DNA of 64,000 nucleotides, taken from Turicibacter sp. (lineage in GTDB: Bacteria > Bacillota_I > Bacilli_A > MOL361 > Turicibacteraceae). A model generated the notes under the pieces. It did not search any database and was not told the DNA's origin. It saw only the letters and a list, made by a program, of their open reading frames with translations. A program made the translations under genes and the position numbers. Shown piece by piece: positions 25,608-34,646 of this stretch (its first letter is position 1; each line of letters starts with the position of its first letter). The stretch covers positions 1-64,000 of the forward strand of contig WRAJ01000007.1 in assembly GCA_009780245.1 (NCBI GenBank), written 5' to 3'.

Positions 25608-26708
25608 TTGAAAAAGTTACAAGTTGGTATTATTGGGGCTGGCTTTATTGGGCGTCAGCACATTGAGGCGATTAGAAGGATTCCGAATACGGAGGTTGTG
25701 GTGCTTTGTGAGCACGATGGCACGCTTGCGAGAAAGATTGCTGATGAGTATGGCATTGCGCATAGTTTTGGCGATGTAGATGCGATGATTGCGGATGTGA
25801 AGTTAGACGTTGTGCATAACTGTACGCCTAGTAATATGCATTATGGCATCAACAAGAAGCTTTTAAATGCCGGCATTCATTTATATTGCGAGAAGCCGTT
25901 AACGCTCACCAGTGAAGAGTCAGAAGAGCTCGTAGAATTGGTTACAGCAAAGGGTTTAAAGGCTGCGGTTAATTTTAATTATCGTCATAATGCGATGGTT
26001 GAGGAAATGAAGGAGCGTATCGTTAGTAAGGAAATCGGAGACGTTTGGTATTTATCAGCTGAGTATTTGCAAGATTGGTTGTTAAAAGAAACGGATTTTG
26101 ATTGGCGTGTTGAGACGGAGTTTGGTGGGAATACGCGGGCGATTGCTGATATTGGTTCGCATTGTTTTGATACGATTCAATACATGCTAGATGATCAGAT
26201 TACGGCTGTTCGTGCGAAGCGTTATACTTTGCATCCGACGCGTAAGAATCATGCTGGTGTGGAGGTTGTCGTTGAGAATGAGGACGCAGCGTTGGTGCAA
26301 ATTAGAATGGCATCTGGTGTCGAAGGCGTTGTGCGTGTGTCACAAGTGTCAGCTGGGAAGAAGAATGATTTGAATGTCATTGTTGAAGGAACGAAGCAGG
26401 CGCTTGAATGGCATCAGGAAAAGCCAGATCGTCTGTGGACAGGTCATCAAGATGTCGGGAACACGGAAATTTTTGCGGATGCGAAGTATTTAAGTGGCCG
26501 TGCGAAGGATAAGATCAAGTTGCCAAACGGACATGCGGTTGGTTGGGCAGATGCGTTTACTAATGGGATCAACTCATTTTACCAGTCGATTCTAAATGCG
26601 GATGCACATGCTGACTACACGGACTTTGAACAAGCGCATCACATTATGAAGGTGATTGATGCGTGTGTGGAAAGTGATGAAACTGGGGATTGGGTGGAAG
26701 TAAAATAA
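25608..26708 (+). CDS. Gfo/Idh/MocA family dehydrogenase
   Basis: 366 residues. The Rossmann motif is GIIGAGFIGRQH, CEKPL lies near residue 95, and DIGSHCFDTIQYM carries the catalytic Asp-x-x-x-His region. The start is TTG, behind AAGGAGGAG seven bases upstream. Within an importer/epimerase locus it most likely oxidises the imported cyclitol or rare sugar with NAD(P). It is close to IolG-like enzymes but not assignable to one substrate. Confidence 0.9.
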   Translation: MKKLQVGIIGAGFIGRQHIEAIRRIPNTEVVVLCEHDGTLARKIADEYGIAHSFGDVDAMIADVKLDVVHNCTPSNMHYGINKKLLNAGIHLYCEKPLTLTSEESEELVELVTAKGLKAAVNFNYRHNAMVEEMKERIVSKEIGDVWYLSAEYLQDWLLKETDFDWRVETEFGGNTRAIADIGSHCFDTIQYMLDDQITAVRAKRYTLHPTRKNHAGVEVVVENEDAALVQIRMASGVEGVVRVSQVSAGKKNDLNVIVEGTKQALEWHQEKPDRLWTGHQDVGNTEIFADAKYLSGRAKDKIKLPNGHAVGWADAFTNGINSFYQSILNADAHADYTDFEQAHHIMKVIDACVESDETGDWVEVK

Positions 26709-26799
26709 ATTAATCGGAGAGCGTGCCGAGCTAGAGTGAGATGGTTTTAGGCCATTTCCGAGGGTATCGGCATATCCCATAAAGATGGAGGAATATAAA

Positions 26800-27819
26800 A
26801 TGAAAAAGTTTTTAGGATTAATGACTGTTGCATTATTTGCGGTGTTATTACTTGTAGGGTGTGGATCGGACGACAACGGTAACGATGTTGCTGATGAGAA
26901 TGGTTACGAAGAAGTAGACAATGGTGATGAGGCAGGAAGCGATGAGATCGGTGAAATCGTTGTTGTTACACCTGCTGCAGAGCATGGCTGGTTAGCTGGT
27001 GTTGTTACTTTCGCTGAAATGGCTGGCGAAGAATTAGGATTTGATAACTTCAGAATCTTGGTTTCATCGACAGTTGCTGAGCAATCTGCTCAACTTGATG
27101 ATTTAATCACGCAAGGTGTTGCTGCCATCGTACTTCAACCTCACAATTATGAGTTAGAAGTTTCTGCACAACGCGTTATCGATGCTGGCATTCCATTATT
27201 CGTATTCAACCGTGTTGTTGAAGTTGATTACACGGCTTACGTGGCAGGTAGCAACCCATTAATGGGAGAATTACCAGCTCGCAGAATCGGTGAAGGATTA
27301 AACGGTGAAGGAACTGTGGTTAGATTAAATAACCCTAACTCTGGAAGCTCAAGCCAAATCCGTAACGATGTCTTCTTAGAAGTAATGGCTGCTGAGTTCC
27401 CGAACATTCAAGTTATCGAATTAACGGTTCAAAGTTTTACGGCTCAAGATGCGCTAGTTGGGATGGCTGATATTCTAGTTGCACATCCACAAATTGATGC
27501 TGTATTTTCAACAGACGATGATTCTTCACTAGGAATCTTACAAGCGATCCGTGAAGCAGGTAGAACGGATATCCAGTTCATCTCTGGTGGTGGAGGAGCG
27601 CAAGTTTACTTCCGTGAAATCTACGCAAATGATGATATCGACCTATTTACTGCAACTTACAGCCCAAGCATGATGGGAGATACAATCCGTGTTGCTTACA
27701 GATATTTAAGAGGTGAAGCAATCCCTGAGTTAGATGAAAACAATCACTGGATTATTCCACCTACAATTGTTACAAGAGACAATGTAGAAGAATTCTTAAA
27801 CGAAGACCTACCATTCTAA
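26800..27819 (+). CDS. Sugar ABC transporter substrate-binding lipoprotein
   Basis: 339 residues. A lipoprotein signal (LLLVGCGSD, Cys near residue 21) and an acidic linker are followed by a periplasmic-binding fold of the RbsB/peripla_BP_4 type (ITQGVAAIVLQPHN, VFSTDDDSSLGILQAI). GGAGG eight bases before this ATG chooses it over the upstream in-frame ATG. It captures the sugar for the ATPase and permease genes downstream. A terminator after it would lower downstream expression, giving the binding protein in excess. Confidence 0.94.
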   Translation: MKKFLGLMTVALFAVLLLVGCGSDDNGNDVADENGYEEVDNGDEAGSDEIGEIVVVTPAAEHGWLAGVVTFAEMAGEELGFDNFRILVSSTVAEQSAQLDDLITQGVAAIVLQPHNYELEVSAQRVIDAGIPLFVFNRVVEVDYTAYVAGSNPLMGELPARRIGEGLNGEGTVVRLNNPNSGSSSQIRNDVFLEVMAAEFPNIQVIELTVQSFTAQDALVGMADILVAHPQIDAVFSTDDDSSLGILQAIREAGRTDIQFISGGGGAQVYFREIYANDDIDLFTATYSPSMMGDTIRVAYRYLRGEAIPELDENNHWIIPPTIVTRDNVEEFLNEDLPF

Positions 27820-27830
27820 GATTCGGGGGG

Positions 27831-27864
27831 AAGGCTGCCTACATAATTGGGGCAGCCGTTTTTA
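27831..27864 (+). terminator. Terminator or attenuator after binding-protein gene
   Basis: A 7-bp GC-rich stem (ggctgcc with ggcagcc) followed by gttttt, between the binding protein and the rest of the importer genes. Confidence 0.75.
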
Positions 27865-27974
27865 ATTAAACGGATCAATTAAACTAATTACTAGGCAATT
27901 GCAAAAAGCTGAAACTATCGAATTTTCAGGGATTCCTTATATTTTCCGATAGTATGAGCTGTTCGGGATCAATT

Positions 27975-28163
27975 CGTCACAAAATCCACGATTTCGCTTG
28001 AAAAAGTGAAGGTTTATCAATGTGATCGATCTCAAACCGTCACAAAATCCACGATTTCGCTTGAAAAAGTGAAGGTTCATCAAGGGGCTCGATCTCAAAC
28101 CGTCATAAAATCCGTGATTTTGCTTGAAAAAGTGAAGGTTCATCAATGGGCTCGGTTTCAAAC
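27975..28163. repeat. Tandem array 2: three 63-bp units
   Basis: Three units spaced exactly 63 bp (cgtcac/cgtcat at 27975, 28038 and 28101), each with TTGAAAAAGTGAAGGTT. Unit length and core are shared with array 1 at 18060. It lies in the leader of the transporter ATPase gene. The open frame that crosses it has no ribosome site of its own. Confidence 0.8.
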
Positions 28164-28227
28164 CTATATTCGTGAGGAGAGTTTTGCAATTGCCTATTTA
28201 ATTAATCTTAGAAAGGTGTGGAAACGT

Positions 28228-29721
28228 ATGAGTCATGCAGTTGAAATGAAAGATATATACAAATCCTTCGGTACAAATAATGTACTAAAGGGCGTGGACT
28301 TCACCTTAGAAAAGGGAAGTATTCATGCTTTGCTTGGGGAAAACGGAGCTGGTAAATCAACGTTAATGAACATTTTAGGCGGACTGCTTGAAGTTGATAA
28401 AGGAACTATCTCTGTAACGGGAACTTTGGTTTCAGATCAAAAGTCAGTTATTGATGAAAAGATTGGGTTTGTTCACCAAGAATTATCATTAGTTAATGAC
28501 TTGAATATTTTTGAAAATCTATTTCTTGGAAATGAAAAGAAAAAAGGTATTTTCCTAGATAAAAAGGCAATGTCTGCGGAGGCGCAGGCAACACTAGATC
28601 GAATGGGCGTTGACATTGATCCATATACAATGGTTTCAGAACTTTCGCCGTCGTATAAGCAAATCGTTGAAATCGCCAGAGCCATGATGAAAAATGCGGA
28701 AGTTATCATCATGGATGAGCCAACAACCTCACTGACAGACGTTGAGATCGAAAAAATCTTTGAAGTAATGGGAACGCTTAAAAAGCAAGGGATCAGTTTG
28801 ATTTTCATCTCGCATAAATTGAATGAAGTCATTGAAATTTGCGATAGCTACACCATTTTGCGAGACGGTAATCTAGTTGCTAAAGGCGCTGTAACGATAG
28901 AAACGACTGAAAAAGAATTGAGTACACACATGGTTGGTGCCGAAGTTCAGACAAGCGGTATTTATCAGGAGCGACAAATTGGCGATCTCGTACTAGAACT
29001 TAAAGGTATGTCGCGTCCGCGTGAATATCAGGATGTCAATATGAACGTTCGCAAAGGTGAGATTGTCGGTGTAACTGGGCTTATGGGGGATGGCCGTACT
29101 GAGCTTTTTGCTTCAGTTGCAGGTGCAAATCACCCGTACGAAGGAAGTATTCTAGTAAATGGAAAAGAAGTGACAATGAAAAGAACTTCTGCGGCTAAGT
29201 TTAGCAAGTTGGGATATGTGCCTAAAAATCGCAAGGAAAATGCGATTATTAAAGATCTATCGGTTGAAGAAAATTTGGTGTTACCGATTATGAAAAACAT
29301 TTCGCGTGTTGGCTTGATTGAGACTAAGCAGAAGAAAGAGTTGGTTGCAAGTTATGTCGAGAAGCTTAATATTAAGGTTAGCGATACGACAAACATGATC
29401 ACATCTTTGTCAGGTGGAAATCAGCAGAAGGTTGTATTATCAAAAGTACTTAGTACAAACCCTGAAATAATTATCCTTGATAACCCGACGCAAGGTGTAG
29501 ATATCGGTGCGAAAATGGAGATTTACCGTTTAATTGTAGAGCTTGCTAAACAGGGATTAAGTTTTATTATCTTGTCAAGTGAAATTCCAGAATTACAGCG
29601 CGTTTGCGATCGTGCTTATGTCATGTTTCATGGGCAGATTAAGCAAGAATTCGCTCGTGATGAGTTAACAGAAGAAAACATTATGCTTGTTGCAACTGGT
29701 GGAACATTTGAATCTGCGTAA
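28228..29721 (+). CDS. Sugar ABC transporter ATP-binding protein (RbsA/MglA type)
   Basis: 497 residues with two fused nucleotide-binding domains. Domain 1 has Walker A GENGAGKST and Walker B VIIMDEPTTSL but a divergent signature (LSPSYKQ). Domain 2 has a degenerate Walker A (GLMGDGRTEL), as usual in this family, with signature SGGNQQKVVLS and Walker B IIILDNPTQGVD. The ATG is behind AAAGGTG; the longer frame upstream is only repeat sequence. It pairs with the permease 31 bases downstream. Confidence 0.94.
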   Translation: MSHAVEMKDIYKSFGTNNVLKGVDFTLEKGSIHALLGENGAGKSTLMNILGGLLEVDKGTISVTGTLVSDQKSVIDEKIGFVHQELSLVNDLNIFENLFLGNEKKKGIFLDKKAMSAEAQATLDRMGVDIDPYTMVSELSPSYKQIVEIARAMMKNAEVIIMDEPTTSLTDVEIEKIFEVMGTLKKQGISLIFISHKLNEVIEICDSYTILRDGNLVAKGAVTIETTEKELSTHMVGAEVQTSGIYQERQIGDLVLELKGMSRPREYQDVNMNVRKGEIVGVTGLMGDGRTELFASVAGANHPYEGSILVNGKEVTMKRTSAAKFSKLGYVPKNRKENAIIKDLSVEENLVLPIMKNISRVGLIETKQKKELVASYVEKLNIKVSDTTNMITSLSGGNQQKVVLSKVLSTNPEIIILDNPTQGVDIGAKMEIYRLIVELAKQGLSFIILSSEIPELQRVCDRAYVMFHGQIKQEFARDELTEENIMLVATGGTFESA

Positions 29722-29751
29722 GATAGTAATCAATGATGGAGGCAATTTATT

Positions 29752-30735
29752 ATGAATTTTAAAAATTTAAAAACCATGTTCGCAGAGAATAGTTCACTCT
29801 TTGCGTTCATTCTGATATTAATCGTTTCAATATTTCTTCAGGGAACAACGTTCTTTAACATCCAAAACATCTCAAATGTTTTGTTAAATAATGCAACGAT
29901 AGGCATTATTGCATTAGGTATGACACTCATTATTATTTCTGGTGGCATTGATTTAGCGGTTGGGGCGCAATTAGCTTCTACTGGAATTATTGCGATTGCC
30001 GTAGCTAATAACACCGGGAGTGTTATTTTAGGCATCCTGGCAGCCATAGCCGCTGGTATGGCGATGGGTCTTTTATCAGGAACGATTATTTCTAAGTTCG
30101 GGATTCCAGCTTTTATTGCGACACTAGGTTTGATGCAGATTTATCGCTCGATTGCACAGCATCAGTTAAACGGTGGTGGTATTCTCGTTGATCGTGAGCT
30201 AGTGGGTGGCTTCTTATATATTTCAAATACGAGAATCTTAGAATTCGGGAACTTTCCAGGAATTCCACTACCTGTTATTTACTGGCTCGTACTTGCTGTT
30301 GTTGTTCATATTGTTGCCAACAAGACTTCTTTCGGACGCCATATTTATGCCATCGGTAGTAATGAAAAAGCGGCTAACTTATCAGGGATTAATATCCACC
30401 GCGTTAAACTAGGTGTTTATATGCTTTCTGGTGCTTTGGTAGCGGTTGCTTCCATTATCGAAGCATCGAGACTAGGAGCAATGAACTCAGCAGTTTCTGG
30501 CACGATGGCTGAGCTTGATGCGATTGCTGCGGTAGTTATTGGTGGTACGGCTATGAGCGGTGGTAAAGGGAAAATCTCTGGCACTGTGTTTGGTATGCTA
30601 ACGCTAGCGGTCATTAACAACATGATGAACTTAATGGGAATGCCACCGTTTTTCGTTGCTGCAATCCGAGGTGGGATTATCATTTTAGCGGTGATGTTAC
30701 AGCGTAGTGTTTCGGCGAAAGAGAAGCAATATTAA
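29752..30735 (+). CDS. Sugar ABC transporter permease (RbsC type)
   Basis: A 327-residue, highly hydrophobic membrane protein with about 8-10 helices. It contains the family segments LGMTLIIISGGIDLAVGA and AVVIGGTAMSGGKGKISGTV (cytoplasmic loop contacting the ATPase). It forms the channel of the carbohydrate importer with the neighbouring ATPase and the lipoprotein at 26800. GGAGG precedes the ATG. Confidence 0.94.
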   Translation: MNFKNLKTMFAENSSLFAFILILIVSIFLQGTTFFNIQNISNVLLNNATIGIIALGMTLIIISGGIDLAVGAQLASTGIIAIAVANNTGSVILGILAAIAAGMAMGLLSGTIISKFGIPAFIATLGLMQIYRSIAQHQLNGGGILVDRELVGGFLYISNTRILEFGNFPGIPLPVIYWLVLAVVVHIVANKTSFGRHIYAIGSNEKAANLSGINIHRVKLGVYMLSGALVAVASIIEASRLGAMNSAVSGTMAELDAIAAVVIGGTAMSGGKGKISGTVFGMLTLAVINNMMNLMGMPPFFVAAIRGGIIILAVMLQRSVSAKEKQY

Positions 30736-30762
30736 TATTATAAAAAGTGTAGGTGGATGAGG

Positions 30763-31677
30763 ATGATTAAATTAGGTTTAGTGAGTGCGATCTTGGGGCA
30801 TAAAAATTTTGAAGAAACGATTGATTTTTTAGCGGCTAATGACCTTGAAACGGTTGAACTAGCTTGTTGGCCAGCCGGGAAGGCGGAGCGTCGTTATGCG
30901 GGTGTGAGCCATTTAGATGTTGACGGATTAACGAAAGTAAAGGCGGATGCAGCGCTAGCTTATGCGAGTGCGAAAGGCATTGAAATTTCATCGCTAGGTT
31001 ATTACCCAAACTTCTTAGACCCAGATGTGAGCAAACGTGAAGTTTATGTGAATCATTTTTATAAGTTAATTGATGCGTCTGCGTTGATGGGAATTAATCT
31101 AGTGACGACGTTTATCGGGCGCGACCAGCATAAAACCGTAGCAGAGAACTTGGATTTGATGGAAGAGGTTTGGACGCCGATTTTAGCACATGCTGAAGCG
31201 AAGAACGTTCGCATCGGGATTGAGAATTGCCCGATGCTATTTACGGCTGACGAGTGGCCAGGTGGTCAAAACTTAATGACGACACCTAGTATTTGGCGCC
31301 AAGTATTCGAAAGATTCCCTAGTCCAATGTTAGGCTTGAACTACGACCCGTCACATTTTGTTTGGCAAAAAATTGATTACATCAAGCCGATTTATGAATT
31401 TAAAGATAAGCTGTTTCATGTCCACTACAAAGACATTAAATTGTACGAGGATAAGTTAGCTGACGTTGGTGTCATGGCGACACCTTTAGCATACATGTCA
31501 CCTAAGATTCCGGGGTTAGGAGATGTGGATTGGGGTAAATTCGTCTCAGCGTTGACCGATGTGGGATATACGGGTTATTCGGCAATTGAAGTTGAGGACA
31601 AAGCGTTTGAGAAAACCGAAGCGGATGTGGAAAAGTCAATTCAGTTGAGTGTGAAGTATTTAAGAAATTTTGTCTAA
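30763..31677 (+). CDS. Sugar phosphate isomerase/epimerase family protein
   Basis: A 304-residue AP-endonuclease-2-like TIM barrel (IolE/IolH-like superfamily). Metal-site candidates are Glu in IGIENCPM, Asp and His in LNYDPSHFVW, His in FHVHYKDIK and Glu in AIEVEDKAFE. ATG at 30763 has AGGTGG six bases upstream; the ATG six bases earlier is too close to it. It is the last gene of the sugar locus. Two different barrels plus a dehydrogenase resemble inositol or rare-sugar degradation; the exact reaction is unknown. Confidence 0.87.
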   Translation: MIKLGLVSAILGHKNFEETIDFLAANDLETVELACWPAGKAERRYAGVSHLDVDGLTKVKADAALAYASAKGIEISSLGYYPNFLDPDVSKREVYVNHFYKLIDASALMGINLVTTFIGRDQHKTVAENLDLMEEVWTPILAHAEAKNVRIGIENCPMLFTADEWPGGQNLMTTPSIWRQVFERFPSPMLGLNYDPSHFVWQKIDYIKPIYEFKDKLFHVHYKDIKLYEDKLADVGVMATPLAYMSPKIPGLGDVDWGKFVSALTDVGYTGYSAIEVEDKAFEKTEADVEKSIQLSVKYLRNFV

Positions 31678-31681
31678 AATC

Positions 31682-31710
31682 AAATGTCAGTCAAGCACTG
31701 ACATTTTTTT
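31682..31710 (+). terminator. Terminator of the sugar locus
   Basis: A 9-bp stem (aatgtcagt with actgacatt) followed by seven T residues, just after the stop. Confidence 0.85.
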
Positions 31711-31715
31711 ATGGA

Positions 31716-31739
31716 CTTCTAGGTCTTAAGACCTAGAAG
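31716..31739. repeat. 24-bp perfect palindrome upstream of xpaC-telA
   Basis: CTTCTAGGTCTTAAGACCTAGAAG is exactly self-complementary with no loop. It stands between the sugar-locus terminator and the xpaC-telA genes. It could be a protein-binding site or a cruciform; there is no T-run. Confidence 0.6.
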
Positions 31740-31868
31740 CGCTCGTTCTTTCGAATGAAATCGGGTGTTTCACGTCGACAAACGCCAGTTGCTGTGATAT
31801 ACTTCTATATAGATTAAAAATTCTTTTCATCTAAATCTGTTAAAAGAAAAGAAGGAGGCTTTAGGAAA

Positions 31869-33119
31869 ATGAAAGATATTTTTTCAAACATCGAACAACA
31901 AATTGAAAACATTGATGCGAAAATCGAAAGCATCGTTGAGAACGTCACGGAATCTCAAAATTATGAGAAATTAAATCAGAAAATCAATGACATGGTTAAC
32001 AGCTCATCTCATGCTTTTGAAAAAGGGTACGCCAAAGCGGAGCGGGTGGTCAAAGATCAAACGGAAAAATTTAAAACGGCGACCCAAATCCAGCAGGAAA
32101 AGCTCAAGCAGCACACCGAAGAATTCCAACAAACCTCGACCAAGCAGCCGTCAGAAAGCGGCTTGTTCGCCAAAAAAGGTGGCGTCCACGCTGGTGGGTT
32201 ATCCATGGCGATTGTCGGTTTTATCTTCACAGTACTCTCAGGCGTCGGCATCCTTGTGATGACATTCATGAGTGCGATCCTGTTACCAGGGGTTTGGACA
32301 ACGATCAATCGGTTTCTCTTAGTTCCAGGATTTGCCATTTTCCTCTCTATCGGTTGCATAGGCATCCTCATGATGAACAGCGTGGCAAGATTCAGAAAAT
32401 ACGTGCAAACGATTGGCAATAAAACGTATGCCGATGTTGCAAACCTTTCATCAGCGGTAAGAAAATCTGACAAGTTCACCCGTAGAGATATCAAGAAAAT
32501 GATTCGCAACAACTGGTTTAAAGAGGGTAGACTCACACACGATGAGTTAACGTTGATCGTTAGCCGCGCGACTTATCAAGAATACGAGGCAAATCGACAG
32601 CGTGAGGTAGCCGCGCAGAAAAAAGAGGCGCACAACCGACAGATCCACGAGCAATTGCCGGTGCAAGCACAGACGATTTTGATTCAAGGTGAAGATTTTA
32701 TCGAAGCGATCAAAAAGCATAAAGGAGCCATAACCGATCCGGACACGGTGATGAAATTGTCGCAACTTGAATTGATCCTTAAAAAGATCTTCAAGCGTGT
32801 CAAAGAGCGCCCAGACATAGTGCCTGCAACGAGAAAGATGATGGACTACTATTTACCGACCACCGTAAAGCTGTTAGAAGCTTATGCACAATTAGAAAAG
32901 CAAGCGATTCAAGGCACTAACATTGTCGCAGCTAAAACAGAAATTAAAGATTCGCTGGATACATTGGTTTCGGCTTATGAGAAACTCTTGGACGATTTGT
33001 TTGAAGATGTCATGCTGGATGTTTCCACGGACATATCAGTTTTAAATACCATGTTAGCCCAAGACGGGTTGACAGACGGTGAGTTGGGTAGTATAAAGAA
33101 TGACAGAGGTGACGAGTAA
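31869..33119 (+). CDS. XpaC-like (5-bromo-4-chloroindolyl phosphate hydrolysis family) protein
   Basis: 416 residues. The N-terminal 100 residues look like coiled coil. Two adjacent membrane helices near 110-135 and 142-165 are followed by a helical cytoplasmic domain (RRDIKKMIRNNWFKEGRLTH onward). XpaC family members nearly always sit beside telA. AAGGAGG is found before the ATG. The stop overlaps the telA start by one base, so the pair is coupled. The family is linked to envelope stress and toxic-anion tolerance; the molecular role is unclear. Confidence 0.85.
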   Translation: MKDIFSNIEQQIENIDAKIESIVENVTESQNYEKLNQKINDMVNSSSHAFEKGYAKAERVVKDQTEKFKTATQIQQEKLKQHTEEFQQTSTKQPSESGLFAKKGGVHAGGLSMAIVGFIFTVLSGVGILVMTFMSAILLPGVWTTINRFLLVPGFAIFLSIGCIGILMMNSVARFRKYVQTIGNKTYADVANLSSAVRKSDKFTRRDIKKMIRNNWFKEGRLTHDELTLIVSRATYQEYEANRQREVAAQKKEAHNRQIHEQLPVQAQTILIQGEDFIEAIKKHKGAITDPDTVMKLSQLELILKKIFKRVKERPDIVPATRKMMDYYLPTTVKLLEAYAQLEKQAIQGTNIVAAKTEIKDSLDTLVSAYEKLLDDLFEDVMLDVSTDISVLNTMLAQDGLTDGELGSIKNDRGDE

Positions 33120-34282
33120 TGGCAGAAGAGAAATTAGATAGCTTAGAAACAACAGTAACACCGACTTTAACGTTAGATCCGTTTGCAGGCGATGATGAAG
33201 CGCCAGTCGTGGCAGAACTGGTGGTCGATACACCTGAAACAGGCGAGGTCATCATTGCGGATACGACACTATCCCCGGAAGAGCAGAAAATGGTGGATGA
33301 CTTTGCGCTACAAATTGATTTGACCAATTCAAACGTCATTCTTCAATACGGAGCGGGGGTTCAGAAGAAGATGGCTGATTTTTCTGAAAATACTTTAAAT
33401 AACGTTAAAACAAAAGATTTAGGCGAAGTTGGAAAGCTATTAACGGGCGTTGTGACGGAGCTTAAAAATTTCGATGAAGAAGAAACGAAAGGCTTGTTCG
33501 GGAAGTTGAAGAAGCAGTCGAATCGCATTAATACGATGCGTGCGAAGTACGATAAGGCTGAGGTTAACATTGCGAAGATTACGAATGTGATGGAAGGGCA
33601 TCAAGTGACGTTGATGAAAGACATCGCGATGCTCGATAAGATGTACGAGCTGAATCTGAATTATTTCAAGGAATTGTCGATGTACATTTTAGCAGGGAAG
33701 AAAAAACTGGCAGATGTGAAAGCGAACGATTTGGCACAAGCGATGCAGCTGGCTCAGACGACTGGACGCCCGGAAGATGCGCAAGCAGCGCGTGATTTAG
33801 ACGGTTTGTGTAACCGATTTGAAAAGAAAATTCATGATTTAGAGCTAACGAAAACCATTGCGATGCAGACCGCACCACAGATTCGTCTGATTCAGGGCAA
33901 TAACACGGTGCTCGTGGAAAAAATTCAATCGACACTTGTTAATACGATACCGTTGTGGAAAAGTCAGATGGTCCTTGCTTTAGGGGTTGAGCATTCATCA
34001 CAAGCGGCAACAGCGCAACGCCAAGTGACGGACATGACAAACGAGTTGTTGAAGAAGAATGCGCAGACGTTGAAGACGGCAACGATTGAGACAGCGAAAG
34101 AGTCGGAGCGCGGGATTGTGGACATGGAGACGCTGAAGGTGACGAACGAAGCATTGATTTCCACGTTGGATGAAGTGTTGAAGATTCAGCAGGACGGGCG
34201 TATGAAGCGTCAAGAGGCGGAGGAAGAAATTCGTCGCATTGAGGGTGAGTTGAAGGGGAAATTGTTGCAAATTAGTGGGTAA
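33119..34282 (+). CDS. telA: Toxic anion resistance protein TelA
   Basis: A 387-residue soluble helical protein of the TelA/KlaA family, recognisable by the central stretch LDKMYELNLNYFKELSMYIL and by ATIETAKESERGIVDMETLK near the C-terminus. Family members confer tolerance to tellurite, envelope-active antimicrobials and related stresses when expressed with XpaC-type partners. It starts at the base where xpaC ends (TAATG). No other ter genes are nearby. Confidence 0.92.
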   Translation: MAEEKLDSLETTVTPTLTLDPFAGDDEAPVVAELVVDTPETGEVIIADTTLSPEEQKMVDDFALQIDLTNSNVILQYGAGVQKKMADFSENTLNNVKTKDLGEVGKLLTGVVTELKNFDEEETKGLFGKLKKQSNRINTMRAKYDKAEVNIAKITNVMEGHQVTLMKDIAMLDKMYELNLNYFKELSMYILAGKKKLADVKANDLAQAMQLAQTTGRPEDAQAARDLDGLCNRFEKKIHDLELTKTIAMQTAPQIRLIQGNNTVLVEKIQSTLVNTIPLWKSQMVLALGVEHSSQAATAQRQVTDMTNELLKKNAQTLKTATIETAKESERGIVDMETLKVTNEALISTLDEVLKIQQDGRMKRQEAEEEIRRIEGELKGKLLQISG

Positions 34283-34289
34283 GATAAGT

Positions 34290-34330
34290 AACCTCTGTCT
34301 GATTGGCGGGGGTTATTTTGATTTTTTGGG
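34290..34330 (+). terminator. Terminator of xpaC-telA
   Basis: A 10-bp stem (aacctctgtc with ggcgggggtt, several G-T pairs) followed by attttgatttttt, eight bases after the telA stop. Confidence 0.65.
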
Positions 34331-34368
34331 TGCTTTTCGATTGGGTTTAGTGTGGTGTCCTTTCGGTG

Positions 34369-34519
34369 ATTGAGTTGGTGTGGTTTTTAGTTTTGTTTGG
34401 GGTTAGCGCCCTTTCGGTGACCATGATGTGAACGACTTTTGATTTTGTTTTGGTCACTGCGTGTGTTTAGTGCTCTTTAGCTACCGCGCCTTTTGGCTTA
34501 CTGGGGTAGTGATGAGGTG
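34369..34519 (+). repeat. Dispersed intergenic repeat, copy C
   Basis: It parallels copy B from CCTTTCGGTGATTGAGTTGG through GCGCCCTTTCGGTGACC (34406) to GGGGTAGTGATGAGGTG. Its right end runs into a perfect hairpin, which may be part of the element or a later addition. It is non-coding. Confidence 0.75.
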
Positions 34520-34552
34520 TTAGCTGCAAGCAGCTAACACCTCATCACTACC
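34505..34552. repeat. Perfect 23-bp inverted repeat with 2-base loop
   Basis: Bases 34505-34527 are the exact reverse complement of 34530-34552. The left arm is the last part of dispersed repeat C, so the right arm appears to be a fold-back copy of that end. It would make a very strong hairpin. No T-run follows directly. Confidence 0.8.
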
Positions 34553-34598
34553 TTATATTTGTGGGTTATATGTAGAATTAGTTTTTTTTTCAAAATCG

Positions 34599-34626
34599 TG
34601 CAACGCACTTTGTTTTTTGTCGTCTA
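34599..34626 (+). promoter_or_regulatory. ECF-type promoter, probably autoregulated
   Basis: TGCAACG (34599-34605) and CGTCTA (34621-34626) are separated by 15 bases, matching the AAC and CGTC cores of ECF sigma promoters. They lie immediately upstream of a sigma-factor gene. Confidence 0.55.
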
Positions 34627-34646
34627 TATGGGTAGGAGGAGTTATC

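Noticed and set aside
28006-28227. N-terminal extension of the transporter ATPase through array 2
   Set aside because: The translated repeat has no domain; AAAGGTG precedes the internal ATG that matches the family start.
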